Shown: one piece after another, positions 17,789-27,207 of the stretch
Layout: each line of letters begins with the position of its first letter
Position numbering within the stretch: position 1 is the stretch's first letter
Source: Desertivirga sp966211215
GTDB lineage: Bacteria > Bacteroidota > Bacteroidia > Sphingobacteriales > Sphingobacteriaceae
DNA length: 64,000 nucleotides
Assembly (NCBI GenBank): GCA_966211215.1
Contig: CBIHNR010000004.1
Location: forward strand, 1 to 64,000
Reading direction: 5' to 3'
Position numbers and translations under genes: made by a program
Notes under the pieces: model-generated
Databases searched by the model: none
Seen by the model: the letters and a program-made list of their open reading frames with translations, nothing else
What the model was told of the DNA's origin: nothing

Positions 17789-20200
17789 TTATGAATCTCC
17801 CGCCTTCTCAATCATACCCCCACCATTCATCTCCACCAACTCCCCCACAAACCTACTCGGATTCCGCCAGTCATATAAAATATAATTCCTATGCTTCGCC
17901 CTGGTAATTGCCACGTAAAACAAGCGCCGCTCTTCCGCATGTTCATAATCATCACCTCCACCCAGCAGGAAATTCAATAAAGGATCATCCGCAACTTCAG
18001 AAGGGAAACCCATTTCGCCGGAATCCACATCCAGAAGAATAGCATAATCGCAAGTCATGCCCTTCACCCGGTGAGCCGTATGGTATTCCATTTTCAGGCC
18101 GGGGTAACGGGACTGAAAGTTCGCGAGGTTAAGAGGCTGATTATGATGGTAGCGGCCTATAAAAAACACCCGGGCATCCGCTTTTAGAGCGAGTATTTCA
18201 TCAAGAACCGAACGAATCTGTGCGTCTTTCTTTATCTGTGCAGAAAGCTTGTCACCAGGAGCATGAATGCCCACAAATACAAAACTTTCAGACTGTGCTT
18301 GCTCAGCCGCTTTAATCTGTTTTCGCAATTGCCCGGGATTTTTTTGAATAAACTTTCCGGATACCGCTGCAATTTGCGTATTGAAACGGTAGGTGTGTAA
18401 AATAGCGGTCTGATGTGTAGCACCGAAATAGCGTTTAAAATCGGTAATGATAGAAATATCACTTCCCGTAAAACGAAAGATAGACTGCCAGTCATCCCCC
18501 ACCGCATAAAGCTTCATATTCGGGTTATGCTTCCGCAGGCTTTTCAACAAGGCATAACGGGCTACAGACATATCCTGAAATTCATCAATTAATACATATT
18601 TGAAGGACTTCAGGAATTGATTGGCCTCGATATACTGCGTAGCCTGATTCACCATATCATTGAAGTCCAGCTCTGAGCGATCCTTTAAACGCCCTTCGTA
18701 CAGATGATACAGAGGTTTAAACACGTCGAGAAATACTTTAAAGCGCTTATCCAGAATTCCGGCAGAAATGCTTTCCAGTGCTCTTCCGTTCGATTTCATC
18801 AGTCCGAGGAAGGTAAAGATCAGTTCGATAAAATCCTTATAATGTGCAGAAGCTTTTAACAGCCCTAGTATTTCTTCGGGTGTGAGCTGTTTGAATACTA
18901 CCCCATGTTTCTGCAGCCGTTTCTTCAGGTTAACAAGCAGGCTTCCTTCCCTGTTTTCGAATGAATAGGTTTTGACAAGGATGGTCTTATACTTCGCATG
19001 GATACTCTCTTTCCAGAGAATGCCGGCATGGTAAGCGTCTTTGGCGGTGCCATGTTGCCCACTTGCACTAAACCAGGACGGTACATTCCCTTCACGGTCG
19101 ATACCCAAATGCTCGTGCCAAATCTGATACTCGGGCAGGTAGAAGTCGGGATGGTAAGAAGCATAATCCGCATTGCGGTCTTCGGGTTGCAGCGGGTAAT
19201 GTTTCTGGTATTCGTATTGAATGCCATGTAAACAAAAGAAATTAGCGATCTGAACCTCCTCCCTGCTGTTCAGCTTTTTCCCGTCCAGGCTGATGTTTTT
19301 AAAACTTGCTTCATGCTGGCTGAATTCGTTCTTTGTTTGAAAGTTGAATTCATCCCGTTCCGGCCGGTGGAAGAAAGCCAGGAAGTTGACCGCCTTTTTA
19401 TGGAAGTCCTTATCGCCAAGGAACAGCTCGTCGAACTTCTCCTGGAAAAATAGTTTAGCCGCCTCGTCATCACCATCAAATGCCACATGCAATTCTTTAT
19501 CCGAACAATGCCGGTTAACCCAATAGCCGAAGCTATTAAAGGTACGGATGTTTAGTTTCTGGATGTCCGGTACATTTTTGCAGAACCTGCGGCAGCGCTC
19601 CTGCATTTCATTCACGGCATTTTTAGTAAAGGATATGATGAGCAGCTCTTCCGGCTTTGCCAGGCCTTTCGCCAACAGGTAGGCTACCTTGCCCGCTATG
19701 GTTGTTGTTTTGCCGGTTCCGGCACCAGCAATAACAAGATTATTGTGTTCGTCGCGAATGATCGCTTCTACCTGCTCAACAGACAATGGGTAATTCTCTA
19801 GCTTGTTGAAGAGCCAGGCATAAGCATCGGCCTCCCGCTTCACAAATGCCTTATTGTATTCCTTCCTGATGTCGCTCAGGCGGTCAAACCGGGAAACGAA
19901 TTGCCTGATTTCCTCTACATAGCTATCGCTGAATCCTAATTTATCAAAGCGGCGGATGATGGGTTTACGCAATCCGCTGAAACGTTTGATGAGACGCTTT
20001 TCTTCAGGCTGGGAAAAGTACATCCGATAGTTTAAAAACCTGTCTAGCATAGCATTAGCCTCCTTAACCTCAGGCTCAAGGCCAGGTAAAACAGTCCTTG
20101 CTTTCTTCCGGCGAAGCCAGTTTTTTAAGAGAAAGGCAATCAGGGTGATGGCTATACCGAGTATGAGGAATTTGAATGCGCTTAGGAGGCTGGAATGCAT
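17789..20200 (-). CDS. UvrD/Rep family helicase, HelD (helicase IV)-like, membrane-anchored
   Basis: 803 aa SF1A helicase. Motifs: Walker A AGAGTGKTTT (158-167), LIDEFQDMS (about 547), GDDWQSIFRF, and the late motif FYVAITRAKHR (about 765). A hydrophobic N-terminal segment (FLILGIAITLIAFLLKNW) followed by RRKK suggests inner-membrane anchoring. An insert near residue 345 (YHPDFYLPEYQIWHEHLG) looks like the remnant or active PD-(D/E)XK/Vsr-like nuclease found in related helicases. DNA here is clearly more GC-rich than the island next to it, so this gene probably belongs to the chromosome backbone. Likely role: DNA repair or recombination. Confidence 0.88.
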   Translation of the reverse strand: MHSSLLSAFKFLILGIAITLIAFLLKNWLRRKKARTVLPGLEPEVKEANAMLDRFLNYRMYFSQPEEKRLIKRFSGLRKPIIRRFDKLGFSDSYVEEIRQFVSRFDRLSDIRKEYNKAFVKREADAYAWLFNKLENYPLSVEQVEAIIRDEHNNLVIAGAGTGKTTTIAGKVAYLLAKGLAKPEELLIISFTKNAVNEMQERCRRFCKNVPDIQKLNIRTFNSFGYWVNRHCSDKELHVAFDGDDEAAKLFFQEKFDELFLGDKDFHKKAVNFLAFFHRPERDEFNFQTKNEFSQHEASFKNISLDGKKLNSREEVQIANFFCLHGIQYEYQKHYPLQPEDRNADYASYHPDFYLPEYQIWHEHLGIDREGNVPSWFSASGQHGTAKDAYHAGILWKESIHAKYKTILVKTYSFENREGSLLVNLKKRLQKHGVVFKQLTPEEILGLLKASAHYKDFIELIFTFLGLMKSNGRALESISAGILDKRFKVFLDVFKPLYHLYEGRLKDRSELDFNDMVNQATQYIEANQFLKSFKYVLIDEFQDMSVARYALLKSLRKHNPNMKLYAVGDDWQSIFRFTGSDISIITDFKRYFGATHQTAILHTYRFNTQIAAVSGKFIQKNPGQLRKQIKAAEQAQSESFVFVGIHAPGDKLSAQIKKDAQIRSVLDEILALKADARVFFIGRYHHNQPLNLANFQSRYPGLKMEYHTAHRVKGMTCDYAILLDVDSGEMGFPSEVADDPLLNFLLGGGDDYEHAEERRLFYVAITRAKHRNYILYDWRNPSRFVGELVEMNGGGMIEKAGDS

Positions 20201-20227
20201 GACGTTAGATTTAACTATTCAGGATCT

Positions 20228-20572
20228 TCATTCCCCAATAATTTTGAATGAAGGTTTTACCCATAAATACGTGTCGGTGATATTTTCGGCTGAGGATTTA
20301 ATGATCGGGTATTCTATTCCGTCTTTCTTTTCTATGCTTAAAGATTTTATGTCGTAGATTCTCCAGTTGAGCTTTAATTGCCCCTCTTGTTTCCAGAATA
20401 TTTCCATGTCGCCGCATGCCGGAGAGAGATGAACTTCTATGTGTTCGGAGCCGTTTACCATAGTATACTTTAGTGAATTATAATAAATGGGGATATTGGG
20501 ATCTGTGTCCAATTTTGCTGGTTCTACTCCAAAAAAACTTAACAGTTCGAATTCTTCGGGGAAAATCTTCAT
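20228..20572 (-). CDS. Hypothetical protein, 114 aa
   Basis: A small soluble protein, MKIFPEEFELLSFFGVEP... to ...WVKPSFKIIGE, rich in alternating hydrophobic/charged strands, so probably a beta-sandwich or immunity-type fold. No signal peptide. It precedes the UvrD-like helicase gene by 27 bp on the same strand and may be co-transcribed. No family is recognised. The competing open frame on the + strand (20145-20357) is less protein-like. Confidence 0.6.
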   Translation of the reverse strand: MKIFPEEFELLSFFGVEPAKLDTDPNIPIYYNSLKYTMVNGSEHIEVHLSPACGDMEIFWKQEGQLKLNWRIYDIKSLSIEKKDGIEYPIIKSSAENITDTYLWVKPSFKIIGE

Positions 20573-20849
20573 ATATCTCTTGATAGCATTCGGCTTTGTG
20601 ATGGCCCGATGAATTTAGGAAAAAAACATTGTGAGCTATGACAGAAATTAAACATCAATTGCAGCACCTATAGGCCTTTTTCCGTGCACAACATTTTACT
20701 ATTTCCTTATACCGCATTATTTAATTCTAAATCCGTTCGTAACGATCCAACAGGCCGGTTTTCCATTCCAATGAATAGAGAATTGATGCAACTGAATAGC
20801 GAATTGATTCAGCCCAAAAACTCATATTCCCTCCAAAGGTTAATCCCTT

Positions 20850-21128
20850 ATGGATATTCCCCAATTAACCGCCGCAGAAATTATACAAAACAGCCAGGTG
20901 CTTTCCAATGATTACAGTAAAAGTGTGTTGGTTGATTTATTAGAGGGCATGGAGCCAGAAGCCTTCAACCGTTTTTGCCGGGAAATACTTTTGCTGACAG
21001 AATACTACGATAGTTCAATTGGAGCCAGTGTTTGCGACTTGAAAGATTTTATCGCTGCCCATCCGGATAAGTTTTATTCGCTCAAGCCAATAGACCCTGG
21101 CCAACCAGTAAATTTCAGGATCCTGTAA
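20850..21128 (+). CDS. Hypothetical helical protein, 92 aa
   Basis: Starts MDIPQLTAAEIIQNSQVL and ends QPVNFRIL. Acidic and helical, with a plausible natural composition (LVDLLEGMEPEAFNRFCREI). It converges with ligD, and the last 14 bases of the two genes overlap. The 277 bp upstream show no other gene. Function unknown. Coding status rests on composition and the good ATG context only. Confidence 0.55.
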   Translation: MDIPQLTAAEIIQNSQVLSNDYSKSVLVDLLEGMEPEAFNRFCREILLLTEYYDSSIGASVCDLKDFIAAHPDKFYSLKPIDPGQPVNFRIL

Positions 21129-23721
21129 GCCGCCGCAAATTGCGGTTATTAGAATTTAAAATTTTGGCGTCTAAAAGCCCTGCCCATAAATCCCCCTTTT
21201 CTTTTAGGCGTTTGGCAATGGTATGGATAGTAAATAGTGAGGGCTGCAGTTCATCGTTTATTTCCGTCCAGTCCAGCGGCGTAGACACCGTAGGCAGTTT
21301 TGCAGGCCTAACCGAATAAGGGCTCGCCAGGGTATCGGCGATGTCATTTTGATTTGGGTCCAGGTAAAGCCTAGTGCCCCGCCGGTTTATGGAAAGCTCG
21401 GTGGTGGTAATATCAGGTACCCGGGAATGGATTTCTTCGCATAGCCTTTCTGCAATGGAACGGGCATCAGGGAATTTAAAATCAGAACAAGGCAGTAACA
21501 GGTGGATGCCCGTTTTGCCAGAGGTTTTTACAAATGCTTTGAGCTTATACTCATCAAATACTTCCTTTGCCGCCAGGGCAGCCTTAACGGCCTTAGAGAA
21601 ATCCTCATCGGAGGGGTCAAGGTCTACACTAATAAAGTCCGGCATATCCGCCGAGCCAGTTCTCGAAGCCCAGGGATTAATGTCAATACACCCCAGGTTG
21701 ACAATATACCAAAGCGTTGCCAGGTTATTGCAGAGTAGATAGTCGATTACATCTCGTTTGCCTTTTTTCTTGTGCTTGCGCTGCATGGAATAGATATCTG
21801 CAAATTCCGGCTGCCTGCCTTCCATGTCTTTGATGTAAAGCCCCGGTGCCGTAGGCTTGCCCGGCTTGATGTAAAGCGATAGCGGGCGGCCTTTAAGAAA
21901 GGGCAAGAGATAATGGGAAACCGAATGATAATATTGAAGCAGGTGGGCTTTGGTAACACCCTCCCAGAGCTCCTTTTCAAGGTTGGTTATCCTCACCTGA
22001 TACCCTTCAATGGGAAACATCCGTTCTGAGCTAATCTCCTCCTTTTCGAGGATTGGCCAATTGCTATCTTCCGACGTGGTTAGCCCCTGTTTCTGCCCTG
22101 GGCTATGATTGTGAACTAGCCTATCTTCTTCTTTTTTACTTAAAGGTTCTTCGGGCAGAACCGATTGAGGCTCTTTATCATCCCTGAAGCCTTTAAATGT
22201 TGCGGGCTTTCGGATATTTCCGGCGCCGGTCCAGGTGGCAAACTCTACGCTAACCACCAATTGAGGGCTTATCCAATGCGCCTTGGTTTCGGTTTCTACC
22301 TTGCCCGAAAAAGAGCTTTTGTTAATCTCCAATGCTTTTAAGCGTTTCAATATTTTACTACGCTCCTCTTCCTTGAAGCCTAAGCCCACATGCCCCACAT
22401 AGCTAAGCTTATTATCGCGGTAGTTGCCGAATATCAGGGAGCGGAAAGCCTTGCCGCTTTCGGATTCAGTCCAGGCACCCACTACAAAGTCTTGCACCCT
22501 TTTTGTAGGAAGCTTTAACCAATTGCTTGAACGTTTGCCGATCAGGTAGCTGCTGTCCTTTCTTTTAGCTATTACCCCTTCTAAGCCCTGGGCCTTAACA
22601 GCCTGGAACAATTCCTCTCCATTTTCAAAATCTTTACTAAACTTTATGAGCTCATTTTCGGGTAAGATGCCCTGCAGTAATGCCCTGCGCCAGGTTAGCG
22701 GCAAGCTGGTTAAATCAAGGCCATCAAGCCAAAGGATATCAAAAACGTAGTACTGTAATTGCACATCGCCCCGATAACTTTGCAGGGCGTCAAAATCCGG
22801 CAAGCCTTTATCCCCTATTGCTACCACTTCGCCATCGATAATGAAATCGCGGCCGATCTCTGCAAGCGCATCGGCGACTGCCTTATAGTTCTTGGTAAAA
22901 TCGAGTTTCCGGGATTTAAGGCTTATCTTATCCTTTTGCTTGTTTGCCAGGATGCGGTACCCGTCGAGCTTTACTTCGAACAGCCAGTCGGGATCGTTGA
23001 ATGGTTCCCTGATTAAGGTGCAGAGCATCGGCTCTATCCTGGCGGGCTGGGTTTTCTTAGTTCCTTTTTTTAGTAGCTCGTTAAGTTCGGGTATATCAGC
23101 CGGCGGACTGCTTTCAGCGCGGTTACTGTTCCAAATGGCGGCTTCTGCATTTTTAGCCATCTGCTCCAGACTAAGGCCAGAAACCACGGACTTATCTTTT
23201 TGCGTAATATCTTTATCGGTGGCATATTTGTCGCCCACTTTTGTTAAAAGCCAGGCATTCTCGCCTTTTTCTTTGCTGCGGTTTAAAACAAACTCGCCTT
23301 TGAGTTTCTTGCCTTTTAACTTTATTCGCAATTCGTTTTTGTAGTAATGGGAAGTTAACCAGTGTTCCTGTTCTTTTTTGGTTTTAAATTTTTCGGCTGG
23401 CTCGTAGGTGCCCTGGTCCCATATGATGACTGTTCCGCCTCCGTATTGCCCCTTGGGTATAATGCCTTCAAAATCCTTATAGTCAAAGGGGTGGTCTTCT
23501 ACTTCCTGTGCAAAGCGGTGGTTTTCGGGATTCATTGAAGGCCCTTTTGGAACAGCCCAGCTTTTAAGGACGCCTTTTAACTCAAGCCGAAAATCGTAAT
23601 GGAGGTGCGAGGCGGCATGTTTCTGGACAACGAAGATCAGTTTGCCTGATTTGCTTCCACCGCCTGTGGGTTCTGGTGTTCTATCAAACCTCCGCTTTTT
23701 TATGTATTTATCCAATCCCAT
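21115..23721 (-). CDS. ligD: ATP-dependent DNA ligase D (phosphoesterase-ligase-polymerase)
   Basis: 868 aa with three modules in order. The 3'-phosphoesterase (about 1-180) shows HAASHLHYDFRLEL and GGGTVIIWDQGTYEP. The ligase (about 220-510) has its nucleotidyl-lysine motif EVKLDGYR near residue 247 and IDGEVVA after it. The primase-like polymerase (about 570-860) shows FISVDLDPSD near 695. This module order is usual in Bacteroidota. It repairs double-strand breaks by end joining together with Ku. No ku gene is visible in the window, although it is often a neighbour. The gene is intact. The two small open frames on the other strand are shadows. Confidence 0.95.
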   Translation of the reverse strand: MGLDKYIKKRRFDRTPEPTGGGSKSGKLIFVVQKHAASHLHYDFRLELKGVLKSWAVPKGPSMNPENHRFAQEVEDHPFDYKDFEGIIPKGQYGGGTVIIWDQGTYEPAEKFKTKKEQEHWLTSHYYKNELRIKLKGKKLKGEFVLNRSKEKGENAWLLTKVGDKYATDKDITQKDKSVVSGLSLEQMAKNAEAAIWNSNRAESSPPADIPELNELLKKGTKKTQPARIEPMLCTLIREPFNDPDWLFEVKLDGYRILANKQKDKISLKSRKLDFTKNYKAVADALAEIGRDFIIDGEVVAIGDKGLPDFDALQSYRGDVQLQYYVFDILWLDGLDLTSLPLTWRRALLQGILPENELIKFSKDFENGEELFQAVKAQGLEGVIAKRKDSSYLIGKRSSNWLKLPTKRVQDFVVGAWTESESGKAFRSLIFGNYRDNKLSYVGHVGLGFKEEERSKILKRLKALEINKSSFSGKVETETKAHWISPQLVVSVEFATWTGAGNIRKPATFKGFRDDKEPQSVLPEEPLSKKEEDRLVHNHSPGQKQGLTTSEDSNWPILEKEEISSERMFPIEGYQVRITNLEKELWEGVTKAHLLQYYHSVSHYLLPFLKGRPLSLYIKPGKPTAPGLYIKDMEGRQPEFADIYSMQRKHKKKGKRDVIDYLLCNNLATLWYIVNLGCIDINPWASRTGSADMPDFISVDLDPSDEDFSKAVKAALAAKEVFDEYKLKAFVKTSGKTGIHLLLPCSDFKFPDARSIAERLCEEIHSRVPDITTTELSINRRGTRLYLDPNQNDIADTLASPYSVRPAKLPTVSTPLDWTEINDELQPSLFTIHTIAKRLKEKGDLWAGLLDAKILNSNNRNLRRLTGS

Positions 23722-24549
23722 GCTTTGCCGCTTTTAGGATAAATTGCTGGCTTATGCTGTTAGAAAATGTAGGGCAAATAGAATGCCATGTGGATGCTTT
23801 GATGCTGGATTGTGATGTGGCTGATTTAGGCGCGCCTGCGAAAATCAGGGGATTTTTCTATGTACTTTCAGCTGTATAGCTTGTGGCTGCGCTCTTGATT
23901 TTTATTTAATATAGATTGCCCTTGCTTGCCCGGTGCCAGCCTCCTATCAGTTCGAAAATCCGTTCGGCATTTTTGTTGAACACTTCCCTACCCCAGTAGC
24001 TCATATATGGCGGTAATATATTTCATTATAGAAAATAAAAAAATACTCAAAATTAAGTATTGTATTTTTTTGCAACCATCGTTACTTTCATGAAAAAAAT
24101 TACTTTATATGGATATAAATTTACTTCGCATTGCTCCCCTTAGGATCCTATTAAAAATCTACCCATACGCCGTTCAACAATAAGTCACATCTGACTGTCG
24201 AATCATTTGCCGAACCCACTAGTTGAGTGCCGATTGCTAAAAAGAGAACTAAAATGTGCCCATTGGTGAAGGGGCAAAATGTACTTCAGGTACCATCCAT
24301 ATTCATTACGAAAACAACTGTCTTTATTACCGAATGAGCAATCGCAATCTTTTATCCCTAATAAAAATCAACAAATCACTTAATAACTATGAAAATTAAT
24401 CTACAATTATCATGCGTGATGCTCTTTTCAAGCGACCCTACCTCAAAAAAAGATCTCATATAGTGTATCTAACGAATATCTTTCATTATTTGAATTAATA
24501 TATTATATACATTTATCAAATCTATTTAACCTGAAATTAAATATTAATT
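23722..24549. other. Long intergenic region
   Basis: About 830 bp between the divergently placed ligD and an exported-protein gene. It turns strongly AT-rich after 24000. The only protein-like stretch is the 32-codon frame at 23906-24004. The last 100 bp before 24550 probably carry the promoter of that gene, but I cannot pick a convincing -33/-7 pair. No RNA gene or clear repeat was recognised. Confidence 0.5.
23906..24004 (-). pseudogene. Possible gene remnant (32 codons)
   Basis: A minus-strand frame reads MSYWGREVFNKNAERIFELI and ends IGGWHRASKGNLY before TAA. The composition is strikingly protein-like, and it reads like the C-terminus of a larger protein, but the frame closes (TGA) seven codons upstream of the ATG. 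It is either the 3' remnant of a decayed gene or a tiny gene. The family is not recognised. Confidence 0.3.
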
Positions 24550-25458
24550 ATGCGATTCTCAAAACTTACTTTTACGTTATTTATTTTATTAATCAATTAT
24601 GCGTATGGCCAAACACCTTTTACTACTTTGGTAAAAGAACCAAGATTTCTGGAAACAAAGAACAATATAAGTGGAAAACCAAGATATGTACCCTTGTCTG
24701 ATACGGCTGATATTAAGGCATATATCAACGGAAATAAAACATTAGCGGGCCGCACGATTACCGAAACACAACAAAACGACTTTGATTTTTTTAAAAATAA
24801 CGGATTAACTCTTAATCTTATTCAGAAGGGAGAAAACCGGGTGTCGGTAAATTCCCAGGTCTTATACTATAAGCTTTTTCTAGCTAATCCAAACGAAAAT
24901 AACAAATACCGTAAAAATCGGTTTAATATTCCTTTGATGCTAATTACTAAACTTTCCAGTAATTACGACTCTATAAATGCCTCCAGTGCACTTGACGTTC
25001 TTGATTATGAAGCGGCACCAATCTCCCTTAGAATTATGCCTTCATGGAGGAAGGCCTTCAAGAATTATAGCGACCAAATTTATTATGGTTTCTATGCAGA
25101 TGTAAGAGGTATTAACTATCATAATACCGTTGCTAACAATTATGATATAGATTTTATTGGCTCTGGCGGATTGGGTTTTACCTATCAAGGTGATGGGCAG
25201 GCAGGCAGCTATAATACAAATGGCGAATACGCAGAAGGGAAATACTCTATTTCAGTAATGTATCAGGCTGCTGTGGGGAAAAATGTATTACAAAAGCTAT
25301 TTGCTACTAACAAGGATTACGTAAGTTCATTACAGGGATATTTTGTCTTTAAGGTTTCCGAATCCAATCCTGCTAACCTTAAACTTGGGTATCAATATTT
25401 CTTTGATAAGACGTTGGCCGGTAGCAGGTCCAATTTTTCACTTTCACTAGGTATATAA
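24550..25458 (+). CDS. Exported, probably outer-membrane beta-barrel protein
   Basis: 302 aa. A signal peptide is evident (MRFSKLTFTLFILLINYAYG, cleavage probably before QTPF). The second half has alternating-residue strands with aromatic girdles (YYGFYADVRGINY, GYFVFKV, LKLGYQYFF) and ends in FSLSLGI, similar to barrel C-termini. Residues 25-110 may form a periplasmic or plug part. No known family. A perfect palindrome follows the stop at 25467-25503. It may be an outer-membrane protein of unknown cargo. Confidence 0.7.
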   Translation: MRFSKLTFTLFILLINYAYGQTPFTTLVKEPRFLETKNNISGKPRYVPLSDTADIKAYINGNKTLAGRTITETQQNDFDFFKNNGLTLNLIQKGENRVSVNSQVLYYKLFLANPNENNKYRKNRFNIPLMLITKLSSNYDSINASSALDVLDYEAAPISLRIMPSWRKAFKNYSDQIYYGFYADVRGINYHNTVANNYDIDFIGSGGLGFTYQGDGQAGSYNTNGEYAEGKYSISVMYQAAVGKNVLQKLFATNKDYVSSLQGYFVFKVSESNPANLKLGYQYFFDKTLAGSRSNFSLSLGI

Positions 25459-25466
25459 TTAAATTA

Positions 25467-25503
25467 TCAAAGGGTTAACTAATGATAGGTGTTAACCCTT
25501 TGA
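25467..25503. terminator. Bidirectional terminator-like hairpin
   Basis: Perfect 13-bp arms (TCAAAGGGTTAAC and GTTAACCCTTTGA) around an 11-base loop, placed between two convergent genes. There is no long T-tract on either side, so strength is uncertain. The position favours a shared terminator. Confidence 0.6.
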
Positions 25504-25536
25504 ATAATTAACCCGAGAATAAAAATAAGCGAAAAC

Positions 25537-26124
25537 TCAGCAGTAATACTCCGTTCTTCCATTTACCTCCAAAACCTTATTCAAGGCTTCAACGAGCAGG
25601 GTAACATTTCCATCCTCGCTGTCGATAACAATCCCGCCACCCACATAATATTTATCCAGAAAATCATCATAGTCATCTGGATATATGCCATCACTTGCAA
25701 GCACATATATAGCTTCATAAAAGTCCATCAGGTTAATCCCTATATTACTCATAAAAACATCCAGATAATGCCTACCATTACTCCCCCCTGCTTCCTCGAT
25801 CTCTCCAGCAGATTCATCCTCAACTACATCCTCATATTCCAGCTCCTCTTCTGTAAGCATGTTGATATTAGCCAGACTCTCCCGGGCGATAGCCAGGATC
25901 TGGATCATTTCAATCAGGCCAGGTACCGTTACATGGTTAATCAGCCTTAAGTAGTCGAGATGCCCGGGCAAAAGGTCACCATCTTTGTATGCTTCCTTTA
26001 GCTCCGGCCACTCCTCTTCCAGGCCGATCGTAAAGGCCATACGATATAGCTCCGCTACATTTTCATTTAGGATGTAATAAATATTAACTAATTGTTCGCG
26101 ATAATTAAATGAATTGGCTTCCAT
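25537..26124 (-). CDS. Acidic hypothetical protein, 195 aa
   Basis: A very acidic soluble protein (runs such as TEEELEYEDVVEDESAGEIE, YPDDYDDFLDKYY). Predominantly helical in residues 1-95, then an acidic linker, then a second helical part and a short strand region (GGGIVIDSEDGNVTLLVEA). No signal peptide or motif. The composition resembles DNA-mimic or immunity-type proteins, but that is not evidence of function. The gene is convergent with the barrel gene. Its upstream side opens into a 1-kb repeat region. Confidence 0.65.
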   Translation of the reverse strand: MEANSFNYREQLVNIYYILNENVAELYRMAFTIGLEEEWPELKEAYKDGDLLPGHLDYLRLINHVTVPGLIEMIQILAIARESLANINMLTEEELEYEDVVEDESAGEIEEAGGSNGRHYLDVFMSNIGINLMDFYEAIYVLASDGIYPDDYDDFLDKYYVGGGIVIDSEDGNVTLLVEALNKVLEVNGRTEYYC

Positions 26125-27138
26125 ACGTTCATGTTTAGGTTAATTAAAAATATTGTTTGTCTGGTTCGCAATAAGTAAAGCATCGGCAACCATCCTTGCA
26201 CAATGTAAATTGATTTATAAGCCAATTTAAGTATTGTGAATTTTATTACAGCATTAAAGAGTTTTGAAACTGCATGTTTAACATTTTTTAACCAATACCC
26301 ACTGAAAAACGATAACACGGATTCTTAGCAACCTGAGCTCGATCATTTTTTTCTATTAAATCACTTAAAATAAGAAACTTGCATTCCCCTCTCCACGAGC
26401 TACTGTGTGTACATAAGTTTTTGTATTTAGGCAATTTGCAGGAGGGCATGTGAAATAGGCAGAACCCTTGATTCGGAGGCAGTGCATTGCGAAGTGCCTG
26501 GGTAAAAATTCACTTATCAGCGGGCCTGTGCATGAGGAAGGTGCATTGTCGGGTTTTCTGAAGCGATAGGATGTGCGGAAAGGGAAAGGCCGGCGCAGCA
26601 CCGCGCGGCTGATAAGTGAATTTGTGCAGAGAAATGTGCGACAAAGGCACCTCGTAAGGCACTAGATTTTTGTTTCTTTTCATCAATGGAAAAGAAAAAG
26701 AAAGAAAAGAACAAGAAGAAAAGCAGCTGAATCCGACGAAGATGTGTACACACAATAGGTCCTCAAGGAGACCTGTCCCGAGTTATTCGGGAGGGATAGG
26801 GTGAGGTGATAACCAAACATTGTCTTTACCCTCTCTGCCTTCGGCATCTCTCCTCCAAAGGAGTCCTTTGGACCAAAGGGCGAGAAAGGCTCTCACATCC
26901 ATGCAAACCGCACATTTTAATCGAATTCAGGTTAGCAGCGAAATCGCGTTTAAAAATCTTAAGGAGAATCCACGGGAGAGGCAAATTGCGTGACATCTTC
27001 GTTCGCAGGACTCCCTTGGAGAGATGTCTGGCAATTATATACCGTGCTGCGTTATTTCATGAGCTAAAAGCGATTTCCCTGAGATTCTTATCATTTTAGA
27101 TACTTTAAAGCTCCCCCTTGTTCTAGCCCCCAAACATC
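26125..27138. other. Gene-free region with repeats
   Basis: Open frames here are short, overlap each other on both strands and contain Cys/Ser/Pro-rich nonsense, so none is called. It holds copy 2 of the large structured repeat (26404-26754). A further block at about 26835-26890 (CTCTCTGCCTTCGGCAT, CCAAAGGAGTCCTTTGG) is related to pieces at 30200-30325, 40520-40570 and 60290-60440. Confidence 0.6.
26404..26754 (-). repeat. Dispersed structured repeat, copy 2, with outer inverted repeats
   Basis: The complement of 26461-26710 matches 1731-2080. Its palindromic core has perfect 15-bp arms at 26507-26521 and 26608-26622. The arm sequence differs from copy 1 (AATTCACTTATCAGC here), but pairing is kept. 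Outside it lies a 10-bp perfect inverted repeat TGTGTGTACA (26404-26413 and 26745-26754), which may be the ends of a miniature mobile element. Confidence 0.6.
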
Positions 27139-27188
27139 ATAAAAAAGGCGATGTATTTTAGCTGCAATTGCAAAGCCATACATCGCCG
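27139..27188 (-). terminator. Rho-independent terminator
   Basis: In the minus direction GGCGATGTAT ... ATACATCGCC (27187-27178 and 27156-27147) form a 10-bp stem with a 21-base loop, followed by TTTTTT (27146-27141). It lies about 20 bp after the stop of the 88-aa gene. Confidence 0.75.
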
Positions 27189-27207
27189 TAGAGCCTGGCC
27201 AAAGTTT

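Noticed and set aside
18232..19526. Open frames inside the UvrD-like gene on both strands
   Set aside because: They are shadows. The helicase frame has all its motifs and continuous family similarity.
26365..27099. Overlapping frames of 76-97 codons
   Set aside because: They are produced by the dispersed repeat. A similar frame appears in copy 1 at 1906-2130, which follows from the repeat and not from protein conservation.
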